From Sulfuriferula sp047300855 (GTDB taxonomy: Bacteria; Pseudomonadota; Gammaproteobacteria; Burkholderiales; Sulfuriferulaceae): DNA of 64,000 bases. Position numbers and translations under genes: made by a program. The stretch spans positions 868,001-932,000 of the forward strand of contig NZ_CP170197.1 in assembly GCF_047300855.1 (NCBI RefSeq), given 5' to 3'. Positions within the stretch are counted from its first letter, which is position 1. Each line of letters starts with the position of its first letter. Of this stretch, positions 16,747-24,916 are shown piece after piece. Below the pieces are notes generated by a model that worked only from the letters and a program-made list of their open reading frames with translations, did not search any database and had not been told where the DNA came from.

Positions 16747-17874
16747 ATGATCCTCATCCTCACTCCCAATACCCGCTCGGACAGTGCTGCTTACCAGCAG
16801 CTCATGAGCTATCTGGACAAGTTGCCGGGTATCCAGTATCGCGTACATGAAGAGCAGGGCGCGACGCAACTGCTCACCGAGATTTACCTGATCGGCAGCA
16901 CCGCCGGGCTGGCAATGGACTACATGCAAAGCCTGCCGGGGGTAGAGCGCGCGGTGCGGGTATCCGAAGAATACCGCGTACTCGGACGCCATCAGGCCAA
17001 TGACCCGCGCCCCAGCCATTTTGAATACAACGGCGTGCGCTTCGGCCAGGACAACCTCAATGTATTCGCCGGACTGTGCGCGGTGGATAACCGCGAGCAC
17101 GTCGAACAAATGATGAAGGTACTGCGCGACAATGGCCAGGTCTGCACGCGCATGGGCGCCTACAAGCCGCGCACCAATCCCTATGCGTTCCAGGGGCACG
17201 GCAAGGACTGTCTGCCTTACGTATTCGAGCTGGCCGGCAAATACGGCATCAAGGTCATCGCCATGGAGATCACCCATGAGTCGCACATGGCAGAGATTTT
17301 CGAGGCGCTGCACCAGACCGGCGACCCCACCGGCGTGATGCTGCAGATCGGCACGCGCAATACGCAAAACTTCGAGCTGCTCAAGATTGTCGGACGCCAG
17401 CAGCGCTTCCCGGTGCTGTTGAAGCGCGGTTTCGGCATTACCCTGGACGAATCGCTCAATGCCGCCGAATATCTGGCCAGCGAAGGCAATCGCAAAGTCG
17501 TGTTCGGCCTGCGCGGGATGAAAACGAATATGGGCGACCCGCACCGCAACCTGGTGGACTTCGCCCACGTGCCGGTGGTCAAGCGCCTGACCCGCATGCC
17601 GGTGTGCATCGACCCTTCTCACTCGGTCGGCACGCGCGCAGCCGGACCGGACGGCATGCTCGACATCACCCATGTCGTGGCGCAAGGCGTCATCGCCGGC
17701 GCCAACATGATCCTGGTGGACTTCCATCCGAACCCCGCGTCCGCGCTGGTGGATGGGCCGCAGGCGTTGACACTGCCAGAGCTGCCGTATTTTCTCGAAG
17801 ACGTGGCGATCGCGCGTGAGGCGTATGAGAAACGCCTGGCGTTGCGGCAAAACTATATGGGGCAGGCTGAATAG
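16747..17874 (+). CDS. 3-deoxy-7-phosphoheptulonate (DAHP) synthase, class I-beta type
   Basis: This 375-residue enzyme performs the first step of the shikimate pathway (phosphoenolpyruvate + erythrose 4-phosphate). An N-terminal regulatory ferredoxin-like domain (residues ~1-70, with an RVSEEYRVLGR linker) precedes the barrel, which is the beta-class architecture seen in Thermotoga and Bacillus-type enzymes. Barrel motifs include RMGAYKPRTNPYAFQGHG, ITHESHMAEI, LLKRGFGITLDE and CIDPSHSVGTR. The N-terminal domain suggests feedback inhibition by an aromatic amino acid. The gene appears single, with its own promoter. Confidence 0.9.
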   Translation: MILILTPNTRSDSAAYQQLMSYLDKLPGIQYRVHEEQGATQLLTEIYLIGSTAGLAMDYMQSLPGVERAVRVSEEYRVLGRHQANDPRPSHFEYNGVRFGQDNLNVFAGLCAVDNREHVEQMMKVLRDNGQVCTRMGAYKPRTNPYAFQGHGKDCLPYVFELAGKYGIKVIAMEITHESHMAEIFEALHQTGDPTGVMLQIGTRNTQNFELLKIVGRQQRFPVLLKRGFGITLDESLNAAEYLASEGNRKVVFGLRGMKTNMGDPHRNLVDFAHVPVVKRLTRMPVCIDPSHSVGTRAAGPDGMLDITHVVAQGVIAGANMILVDFHPNPASALVDGPQALTLPELPYFLEDVAIAREAYEKRLALRQNYMGQAE

Positions 17875-18277
17875 CCCTTCATCTTTCGTGCACACGCATG
17901 CTATTTGAGCAGGCGGGGTCGCCAGAAGGCAACGGTAATGGCAAAGCGTGTCATAAAACGCTACTGCCCCGTCTTCTCTCCCGAAAACGCCGAATATTGG
18001 TCGGTACGTGTCGTCCCCTAACGGCATGCGCGCCGCCGAGGTCAAGCGCCGCCTGCAGGATATACAGAAGGGCGTCTTCCGCACGCTCGTGGGTGACGCC
18101 GAACTTGCCGCCTCAGCCAATGCGTCGACAAACTCGCCAAAGTGTTTGTCCAGGCCTCGCGCGGCGCTGTATGGCCCGAATCCCAGCCTTACTGTCAACG
18201 GTTAAGACGGGACAGCTAATAAAAACCTGGCCACGCTTCTTTTACGTCATACGCGTTTGAATTTCTGATCTAACGGG
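17875..18277. other. Decayed stretch without a recognisable gene
   Basis: About 400 bases between the DAHP synthase and purT hold only short frames: 28 residues from ATG 17938 (MAKRVIKRYCPVF...), then a 65-residue frame 18008-18205 containing AAEVKRRLQDIQKGVFRTLV, then a +1-shifted continuation (DKLAKVFVQASRGAVWPE) near 18123-18205. The codon-like amino acid choice across shifted frames suggests the broken remains of a gene. I do not recognise the family. Confidence 0.35.
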
Positions 18278-19480
18278 TTACCGGACTGCCACAGGCTTGA
18301 TCCGGCTGGCAGACAATTTGGCGCGATCGCGGGCGATGTCGGTGGTCTCTGCACAGGCTAATGCCACGCCCATGCGCCGTCGTGCAAACGCTTCGGGTTT
18401 GCCGAACAATCGAATATCGGAACGCGGTACGGCGAGCGCTTCAGCAATGCCATCAAACGCGATACCGCTGGCCTCCATGCCGCCATAAATCACCGCGGAA
18501 GCACCCGGTTCGCGCAGGTGTGTGTCCACCGGCAGGCCGAGGATGGCACGAGCATGCAACTCGAATTCGCTTTGATACTGGCTGCACATGGTCACCATGC
18601 CGGTGTCATGCGGGCGCGGCGACACTTCCGAGAACCACACTTGATCGCCTTTGACGAACAATTCCACACCAAAAACACCGCGCCCGCCGAGGCTGTCGGT
18701 GATTTTTTTGGCAATCTCCTGCGCGCCTGCCAAGGCTGCCGCAGACATCGCCTGCGGTTGCCAGGATTCGACGTAGTCTCCCTTCACCTGCAGGTGGCCG
18801 ATCGGCTCGCAGAAACAGGTTTCAACCTGACCCGATGCGCCCACTGCGCGGACCGTGAGCAGGGTGATTTCGTAATCGAAATCAATGAAGCCCTCGACAA
18901 TCACCCGGCCTTGATCCACGCGCCCGCCGCTGGCGGCAACGTCCCACGCGCTGGTCACGTCAGCCGGGCCGTCCAGTCTGCTTTGACCCTTGCCGGAAGA
19001 CGACATCACCGGCTTGACGATGCATGGATAGCCGATGCCGGCATCGATCGCCGTTTGCAATTCGGCCACGCTGTTGGCAAAGCAGTAGGGTGATGTGGGC
19101 AAGCCTAATTCTTCGGTGGCCAGGCGACGAATGCCTTCACGATTCATGGTGAGCTGGGCGGCGCGTGCAGTGGGAATGACTTCACACAGCCCGCTGCGTT
19201 CGATTTCCACCAGCGCATCGGTGGCGATGGCTTCAATTTCCGGCACGACCAGATGAGGACGCTCCTGCTCGATCAGGGTGCGCAAGGCAGCGCGGTCGGT
19301 CATGTCGATCACATGCGCCCGGTGTGCGACCTGGTGGCCGGGTGCATTGGCATAACGGTCCACAGCGATGGTTTCCACGCCGAGGCGTTGCAGGGCGATG
19401 ATGACTTCCTTGCCGAGTTCGCCGCTGCCGAGGAACATGACGCGGGTGGCGGAAGGGGAGAGCGGGGTGCCGAGTTTCAT
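18278..19480 (-). CDS. purT: Formate-dependent phosphoribosylglycinamide formyltransferase
   Basis: This 400-residue ATP-grasp enzyme makes formyl-GAR from GAR, formate and ATP in purine synthesis. The N-terminal Rossmann-like part has MFLGSGELGKEVIIALQRLG. The ATP-grasp core has YPCIVKPVMSSSGKGQS, and the metal-binding end is GVFGVELFVKGDQVWFSEVSPRPHDTGMVTM, split over that segment. The ATG at 19480 matches the family start (MKLGTPLSP); an upstream frame start at 19573 lies in a repeat. Length fits PurT (about 390-400) and the SPRPHDTG motif separates it from PurK. Confidence 0.94.
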   Translation of the reverse strand: MKLGTPLSPSATRVMFLGSGELGKEVIIALQRLGVETIAVDRYANAPGHQVAHRAHVIDMTDRAALRTLIEQERPHLVVPEIEAIATDALVEIERSGLCEVIPTARAAQLTMNREGIRRLATEELGLPTSPYCFANSVAELQTAIDAGIGYPCIVKPVMSSSGKGQSRLDGPADVTSAWDVAASGGRVDQGRVIVEGFIDFDYEITLLTVRAVGASGQVETCFCEPIGHLQVKGDYVESWQPQAMSAAALAGAQEIAKKITDSLGGRGVFGVELFVKGDQVWFSEVSPRPHDTGMVTMCSQYQSEFELHARAILGLPVDTHLREPGASAVIYGGMEASGIAFDGIAEALAVPRSDIRLFGKPEAFARRRMGVALACAETTDIARDRAKLSASRIKPVAVR

Positions 19481-19512
19481 GGTGTGTGCTTTCAGAAAAA
19501 ACTTTTTGCTGT

Positions 19513-19612
19513 GGAGATCACGGAGTACATGGAGGAAAACCAGGGTAATCAGCCTGACCGAACAAGATCGCATGGTTTGATTTCGGTTTTCTCGATGTGC
19601 GCTGTGACCTCC
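19513..19612. repeat. Long imperfect inverted repeat upstream of purT
   Basis: Left arm 19513-19541 (GGAGATCACGGAGTACATGG...) and right arm 19585-19612 are reverse complements at about 23 of 28 positions, with a loop of some 43 bases. It occupies the gap between the metallopeptidase-like gene (ends 19638, minus) and purT (starts 19480, minus), so it would be in the purT leader. It is the best of three similar repeats in the window. Confidence 0.6.
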
Positions 19613-19637
19613 TGGGCTAACGAATGGGGTTGGTAAA

Positions 19638-20972
19638 TCAGTTCAATTGTACCCGCTCGCCCCAGGGGACTGGCGCTTTGCCCTTGACCAGCCACAGCAC
19701 CGGGTAGTCGGGTGCGTACTCGGGAAATTCGCCTTCGGCATCGGTGAAATACACCAGCAAATCGGGGCGTAGCTGCTCGGTGGCAACCCATTCAAACAGT
19801 GGGCGGAAATCCGTTCCGCCGCCGCCCGCGAAGCCGTCCGGCAACGTGATCGACTCCCATGGCTCAAAGCGCCACGGGCCGGTTTCAGCCAGGCGCTCGT
19901 CGCAGGCATGCAGGGTCACCTGGGCGTTGACCTGGCTCTTCAATGCATTGATCTCGGCGGCGAATTCGTGCATCTCGGTATCACTAATCGAACCGCTGGT
20001 ATCGAGCACGGCAATGAGCTGGATGCGGCGGCTGTACAGGCTGGGCAACAGTGCTGCACCCTCGCGTCGCGACACGCGCTGGAAGCTGTAGTCCTCGCGC
20101 GCCGAATTCATCAGGTAGCGCGCCAGCAGCGTGCGCCAGGGCAACCGGGGAGCGATGAGTTCATCGACCAGGCGCAGCCAGGATTCGCCCAAGCGCCCGG
20201 CCATGCGCGCCTGTTGTGCGGCCGAGGCCAGATGGCCGCGCCATTGCTGGGCCAGTTCTTCACGCTGGGTAGGTGTCATGTCGTCCATGCCGGGGCCACC
20301 GTGCGGACTGGATTTCGCGCGCGGTTGGGGTTGCCCCGGATTGCTGCCGTCGCCGCCGGGGGAGGGCCGGGGCGTGTCCCGGGTTTGTTCTCCGTCACCT
20401 TCTTCGGGCTGCCCGTCGCCTTCGCCCTGACTCTCATCTGCACTGTCTGCAGATTCGTGTTGGGTCTGGTCGTTATCTTGCTCGCCGCTATCGTTTTCGG
20501 TCTGGTCGAACAGGTGCTTGTCCAGGGTCTGTTCGCTGCTGTCCTCGGGAATCAGCGGGTAGATTTCCTCGGCGGACAGCCCCCGGTATTCGTCATTGGC
20601 GAGGATATTGGGCGGCGGTCGCAAGCCTTCCCCCAGTAACAGCAAATTGACTGCGTGGTCGCAGGCGATATTCCAGCGTTGTATCACTCGGTGCGAACGC
20701 CGCGCGAAGTGGCCCAAAGCGCAGTGCAGCGCTTCGTGGGCGAGGACGAACTGTGTTTGCGCCAGCGACAGGCGCTCGATGTAGGCCGGATGGTAGTAGA
20801 GTGCACGCGCATCGGTGGCGACGCTGTCGCAGGTTTTGGCATCGACCGGCTGTAATGGCAAATGCATCACCAGTGCGCCCAAAAATGGCCGCTCCAGGAT
20901 CAGCCGGGTGCGAGCGGCGGAGAGCTTGGTGGCGATTTCGTTGGGAGCGGGCATGTCTGGTTCAAACGCCAT
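19638..20972 (-). CDS. Putative metallopeptidase with VWA-like C-terminal domain (DUF2201/COG3864 type)
   Basis: This 444-residue protein has a likely zinc site in the N-terminal part: AHEALHCALGHFARR (residues ~79-93, an HExxH motif). A long acidic, Gln/Glu/Asp-rich linker follows (~155-225). The C-terminal domain begins IAVLDTSGSISDTEM, a MIDAS-like DxSGS signature of VWA-like folds, and includes GGGGTDFRPLFEW. This architecture usually travels with a MoxR-type AAA ATPase, here 7 bases upstream in transcription order. The pair probably acts as an ATPase/adaptor remodelling a target complex; the target is unknown. Alternative start at ATG 20954. Confidence 0.82.
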   Translation of the reverse strand: MAFEPDMPAPNEIATKLSAARTRLILERPFLGALVMHLPLQPVDAKTCDSVATDARALYYHPAYIERLSLAQTQFVLAHEALHCALGHFARRSHRVIQRWNIACDHAVNLLLLGEGLRPPPNILANDEYRGLSAEEIYPLIPEDSSEQTLDKHLFDQTENDSGEQDNDQTQHESADSADESQGEGDGQPEEGDGEQTRDTPRPSPGGDGSNPGQPQPRAKSSPHGGPGMDDMTPTQREELAQQWRGHLASAAQQARMAGRLGESWLRLVDELIAPRLPWRTLLARYLMNSAREDYSFQRVSRREGAALLPSLYSRRIQLIAVLDTSGSISDTEMHEFAAEINALKSQVNAQVTLHACDERLAETGPWRFEPWESITLPDGFAGGGGTDFRPLFEWVATEQLRPDLLVYFTDAEGEFPEYAPDYPVLWLVKGKAPVPWGERVQLN

Positions 20973-20979
20973 GCCGGAT

Positions 20980-22038
20980 TCAGCGCATCGGCGACCATTG
21001 CAGGTCGTAGAGCATCAGATCGGTGATGGTGTTGGCCCAGTCCTCGAATTCCGGCACCGCAAACAGCGGTTTACCGATCGAGCGGTGCATGTCGGTGACC
21101 AGCATTACACCCATTTCGCGCTGCGGGAAGCGCCGCGCATAATCGAGAATATTGCCGAACACACGGTTGGCTTCCAGGGTTTCGCGCGCCAGCACGGCGC
21201 GGCGCACCAGCGCGGCCGCCACGCCGTATTGCAGGTCGATGCCTTCCGGCACGTCGGCGGCCCGGCCGGCGAGGATGGCTTCGATGTCGGGCAGGCGCGT
21301 CATGTTGTCGATGAAGGTTTTGAACTCCACACCGGCGGCCTGCCCCACGCAGGCTTGCAGCGCATCCAGCATCAGATCGGGCGTGTCGCGGAATTTTTGC
21401 AGCGCGCGATGGGCGTACTCCCACGAGCGCGGGCTCGGGAAGGCAACCGGGTTGTGTGCCGGGTTGAAGCTGAACAACAGGTCGGGGCGGAAACGCAGAA
21501 AGCCGATCAGGCGTTCGTCCATGCCTGCCGTGTGCGCCCACGCCACCCAGTCGTCCAGATGGGCCTCGACCTCGTAGTGGGTAAAGCGGTTGGCCAGGGG
21601 TGCGGGCATTGCGTAGGTCACGCCGCGGTCGCCCTGGCGGTTGCCGGCGGCGAAGATGGCCCAGCCTGCCGGCACGCGGTAATCGCCCAGGCGCCGGTCG
21701 AGAATGAGCTGGTAGGCGGCGGCTGACACACTGGGCGGCGCCGAGGTGATTTCGTCCAGAAACAATATCCCCGCTGCGCCGTGGCGATCTGCATCCGGCA
21801 GCATGGCAGGGATCGACCACTCGACCAGGTCACCGCTGCGGAACGGGATGCCGCGCAGGTCGGTCGGCTCCATTTGCGACAACCGGATATCGATCAGCGG
21901 CACGCTATGAAGTGCGGCGATATGCGCCACCATTTGGGATTTCCCCACCCCGGGCGGCCCCCACAGCATCACCGGCGTGTGATGCCGGGCACTCGCGAAT
22001 TCACGGTCGAGAATGGTGAGAATGTGGGCTGGGCGCAT
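20980..22038 (-). CDS. MoxR-family AAA ATPase
   Basis: This 352-residue AAA ATPase has Walker A WGPPGVGKSQMV (residues ~26-37), Walker B GILFLDEITSAPP (~93-105) and a sensor-type AAGNRQGD (~131-138). MoxR-type ATPases act with VWA proteins in chaperone-like assembly or metal insertion. The downstream neighbour is such a protein, and the upstream neighbour is an unknown gene only 8 bases away, so these three form one operon. AGGACA precedes the ATG at 22038. Confidence 0.88.
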   Translation of the reverse strand: MRPAHILTILDREFASARHHTPVMLWGPPGVGKSQMVAHIAALHSVPLIDIRLSQMEPTDLRGIPFRSGDLVEWSIPAMLPDADRHGAAGILFLDEITSAPPSVSAAAYQLILDRRLGDYRVPAGWAIFAAGNRQGDRGVTYAMPAPLANRFTHYEVEAHLDDWVAWAHTAGMDERLIGFLRFRPDLLFSFNPAHNPVAFPSPRSWEYAHRALQKFRDTPDLMLDALQACVGQAAGVEFKTFIDNMTRLPDIEAILAGRAADVPEGIDLQYGVAAALVRRAVLARETLEANRVFGNILDYARRFPQREMGVMLVTDMHRSIGKPLFAVPEFEDWANTITDLMLYDLQWSPMR

Positions 22039-22046
22039 GGCGTGTC

Positions 22047-22922
22047 CTAACGGGTTGAAGGGGCGGCTTGGGTTAAGCGGGCGGCGACCAGCGCGGCGTG
22101 CATGCGCGCCGGGTTGGTGATTTCAGGTAACACGCGGTAGACCTCAAGCAATTGTTCCGGATTGTGCAACGCGGCGTCCTCAAGCCGCAATCGGGTGGCG
22201 CGAGACAGGCCCGGTTGGGTGAGCAGCAGGCTGGCGATCCAGTGGTGATATTCGCGCACCAGTTCGCGCTGGACCGGCTGCGGCCAGCGCTCCCGCACCG
22301 GCAATTCGGGGAACACTCCGCTAGCTAACAGGCGTCCGATCCACGCCGGGTCCAGCCGCAAACCGACGTCGAGGCCTTCACCGCTCCCATCCGGGTGACG
22401 GCGAAACCATTGTGCGGCCGGCAGCGGACGCGCTGCTTCGTTGATCTGACGCGCCAGCACGTCGCGGTGTTTCACCGGCCAGGCGCGCGGGTCACGTTTG
22501 GCGTCGGCTTCCGCCAGGCAATCGGCGCTGAAGCCTGTGTCAGTCAACACAAACGGGTACCAGGTCGGGTCGCCGACCTTATCCGGCGCCGCATGCGCGC
22601 GCTGGGTTTTGAGCAGGGCCAGCGGCAAGCTGCGGGCTTTGTCCAGCAGCCAGAGCTCCAGCGTATCCTCGGCTGTGAAAGGCAGCGGCGGATGGTTTTC
22701 AAGCGCCGCAATAATAGCCGCCGCGTGCTGGCAACTATTGAGCATGCCCCCTTCGCCCTCGATCCATTCGCCGGACGGCCAGTAGCGGTTGTACGGGTTT
22801 TTGCAATGCACCTGCCAGCTGTGCCCGTTGGTGCTGTAGGCCAGCGCACAGCCGATATCGACGACAAACAGCATGCCGCGATAGGGTGAGAGCTGGCGAA
22901 TGGCGTAATAGTCTGCGTGCAC
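22047..22922 (-). CDS. Unknown protein, first gene of the MoxR/VWA operon
   Basis: This 291-residue soluble protein is not recognised. It has no signal peptide or membrane segment. Notable parts are CKNPYNRYWPSGEWIEG (residues ~40-56) and a C-terminal half rich in Trp, Arg and Leu (ERWPQPVQRELVREYHHW). It starts with GTG at 22922 directly after an in-frame TAG 15 bases upstream; ATG 22874 is an alternative. Tight linkage with the MoxR and metallopeptidase/VWA genes suggests it is a substrate, adaptor or regulator of that pair, which is inference from position only. Confidence 0.7.
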   Translation of the reverse strand: MHADYYAIRQLSPYRGMLFVVDIGCALAYSTNGHSWQVHCKNPYNRYWPSGEWIEGEGGMLNSCQHAAAIIAALENHPPLPFTAEDTLELWLLDKARSLPLALLKTQRAHAAPDKVGDPTWYPFVLTDTGFSADCLAEADAKRDPRAWPVKHRDVLARQINEAARPLPAAQWFRRHPDGSGEGLDVGLRLDPAWIGRLLASGVFPELPVRERWPQPVQRELVREYHHWIASLLLTQPGLSRATRLRLEDAALHNPEQLLEVYRVLPEITNPARMHAALVAARLTQAAPSTR

Positions 22923-23051
22923 GAAGGTGGCGTGGCGCTATGTATGATTTTTCTGGGACAGGTATAACGATAACAGGTTCCTGTATAAAGCCAAGCTAGC
23001 CGCCGCGGACGATTTTTGTTAAGTTCACGGGATATTTATTGGAAAGCCATC

Positions 23052-23591
23052 ATGAAATTTTGCAGTGAATGCGGCAGCGATGTGATCCACACCATCCCCG
23101 ACGGCGATAATCGTCTCCGTCATGTGTGTCTCCAGTGCAATACGATCCATTACCAGAATCCGAAAATGGTGGTGGGCTGCCTGCCCGAATGGGAAGACAA
23201 GATTCTGCTCTGCAAGCGCGCTATCGAGCCGCAATACGGGCTATGGACGCTACCCGCAGGCTTCATGGAGAACAACGAAACCACCCAGCAGGGAGCTTTG
23301 CGCGAGACCATGGAAGAGGCGGGCGCCCGCGTCGAGATCGAACACCTGTTCACGCTCTACAACCTGCCTTATATCAGCCAGGTGTACCTGATGTTCCGTG
23401 CGCGTTTGCTCGATCTGGATTTCGCTGCGGGCCCGGAAAGCCTGGAAGTCAGGCTATTCAGCGAGGACGAGATTCCCTGGGATCAAATTGCGTTCCGCAC
23501 CATTGAGCAAACCCTGCGGCTGTATTTTGCCGACCGTCGCAATGGTGCATTCGGCTTTCATATCGGAGATATAGAACGCAGGAATCGTTAA
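23052..23591 (+). CDS. Nudix hydrolase with N-terminal zinc ribbon
   Basis: This protein of about 179 residues starts with a zinc ribbon (CSECGSD ... CLQC, residues ~3-30). The Nudix box follows at ~70-92: GFMENNETTQQ followed by ALRETMEEAGA, matching G-x5-E-x7-RE-x2-EE-x-G. Nudix enzymes cleave nucleoside diphosphates linked to another group; with a zinc ribbon, NADH/ADP-ribose type substrates are likely. The ATG at 23052 is preferred to an upstream in-frame ATG at 23016 because the zinc ribbon starts directly after it. It is convergent with the next gene. Confidence 0.88.
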   Translation: MKFCSECGSDVIHTIPDGDNRLRHVCLQCNTIHYQNPKMVVGCLPEWEDKILLCKRAIEPQYGLWTLPAGFMENNETTQQGALRETMEEAGARVEIEHLFTLYNLPYISQVYLMFRARLLDLDFAAGPESLEVRLFSEDEIPWDQIAFRTIEQTLRLYFADRRNGAFGFHIGDIERRNR

Positions 23592-23690
23592 TGATGGGGT
23601 GGCAGTAATTACGCAAACGGGAAGACAGCAGTGTGAATTGGCCGCGACGTTTTTGGACAAGGAAAAGCATCAACCACTGATCGCTCTTAT

Positions 23691-24830
23691 TCATGCATTG
23701 ATTGCGCATTGCCTGACTGGCCCCGAGGGGAGAACGGATGGAAAAAACGTTATCTTTTTTTCTCCGCTTTTTTTGGAGAGATACATAGCCGAGTCGGCCT
23801 GCCCAAGCAGGTCTTCGGCAGAGATGCATTCACCTTCCGTACCGGAAAATATGGCAATCCCTACGCTTGCGGAAACCCCATATTCCCGAGAATCGTGAAT
23901 TGCCTGATGCTCCGCTGAAGTATTGTTTCTGTGTGCGTCCGAAGAAATTCTCGTCGCTTCGACTTCAGTAATGATCGTCTCAGCAAGGATGGACGCATCC
24001 GAAGGCATTTTCAGACCTTCTGCCAGGACGATAAATTCATCGCCCCCCAGACGGATAAACGTGTCGCCTTTCCTGAGTCGTTCCCCCACCTTTTTTGCAA
24101 TACTCTGGAGCAAGCGATCACCCGCTGCATGTCCGGCTTCGTCATTGACCTCCTTGAAGCCATCCAGATCCAGGTAGATGAGCGCCATAGATTGCCGGTG
24201 TCTAGTGGTGCGCGCCATGGCGGCATCCACTCGCATTAGCAGTTCGCGCCTGTTCAACAGGCCGGTCAGCGGGTCATGCGAGACGATGTGGGCGAGCTCT
24301 TTTTGCGTATCCTCGAGCGTCTTGATTAACTTCGCCACGTAAGGAGGAATCAAATTCAAGCCAATAATCACTCCGACGCCGACCGTCCACATCTCGCGCC
24401 AATAAGATGAAAATATAATCACACTGGTGAATCCTAGCGTGCCTATCAGGTTGGACAAATACATGTACTGCCTGCCGAACCGGATGCCGTTTCCAATAGA
24501 AACCCATAGGGCAACAAAATGGAAATAGGAAGCTGATTCACCTCCCAGGATGGCAATTCCGGCAACAAAGGATTGATCGGCGAATATCGCAAAAACCTTC
24601 CTTGGGTGATGGTGTGCGTCAGGCTGCAATCTGATCCAGAAACATTGTCCGACGGCAAACACATAATAAACCGCCATCAGGATTAGCCCAGGCCGATGGA
24701 TAGTATGTTGGAAGGAATTGATGAACAGCATTAACAAAAAAATGCTGCTGGTCATTATCAGGCGGACCGACGACTGGGTGCGCTCATGATTATTCATTGT
24801 CGCACCTGATCCGGGTTTTTTATTCAGCAT
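23691..24830 (-). CDS. Membrane-bound diguanylate cyclase (GGDEF)
   Basis: This 379-residue protein has an N-terminal membrane region with about five to six hydrophobic helices (residues ~25-170), a short linker, and a GGDEF domain (~195-350). The active-site motif is intact: RLGGDEFIV. An RxxD inhibitory site (RKGD) stands exactly five residues before GGDEF, so product inhibition by cyclic di-GMP is expected. It therefore should make cyclic di-GMP from two GTP at the inner membrane. The membrane part may sense a ligand but has no family I can name. Alternative start at ATG 24797. Confidence 0.9.
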   Translation of the reverse strand: MLNKKPGSGATMNNHERTQSSVRLIMTSSIFLLMLFINSFQHTIHRPGLILMAVYYVFAVGQCFWIRLQPDAHHHPRKVFAIFADQSFVAGIAILGGESASYFHFVALWVSIGNGIRFGRQYMYLSNLIGTLGFTSVIIFSSYWREMWTVGVGVIIGLNLIPPYVAKLIKTLEDTQKELAHIVSHDPLTGLLNRRELLMRVDAAMARTTRHRQSMALIYLDLDGFKEVNDEAGHAAGDRLLQSIAKKVGERLRKGDTFIRLGGDEFIVLAEGLKMPSDASILAETIITEVEATRISSDAHRNNTSAEHQAIHDSREYGVSASVGIAIFSGTEGECISAEDLLGQADSAMYLSKKSGEKKITFFPSVLPSGPVRQCAINA

Positions 24831-24916
24831 GACGAATTACCGAAAAGGAAACTAATTTCAGGATGTGTTGCGCAAGTATTCGAATATTTGGCAGTTATCC
24901 TGATATTTTTTCAATT

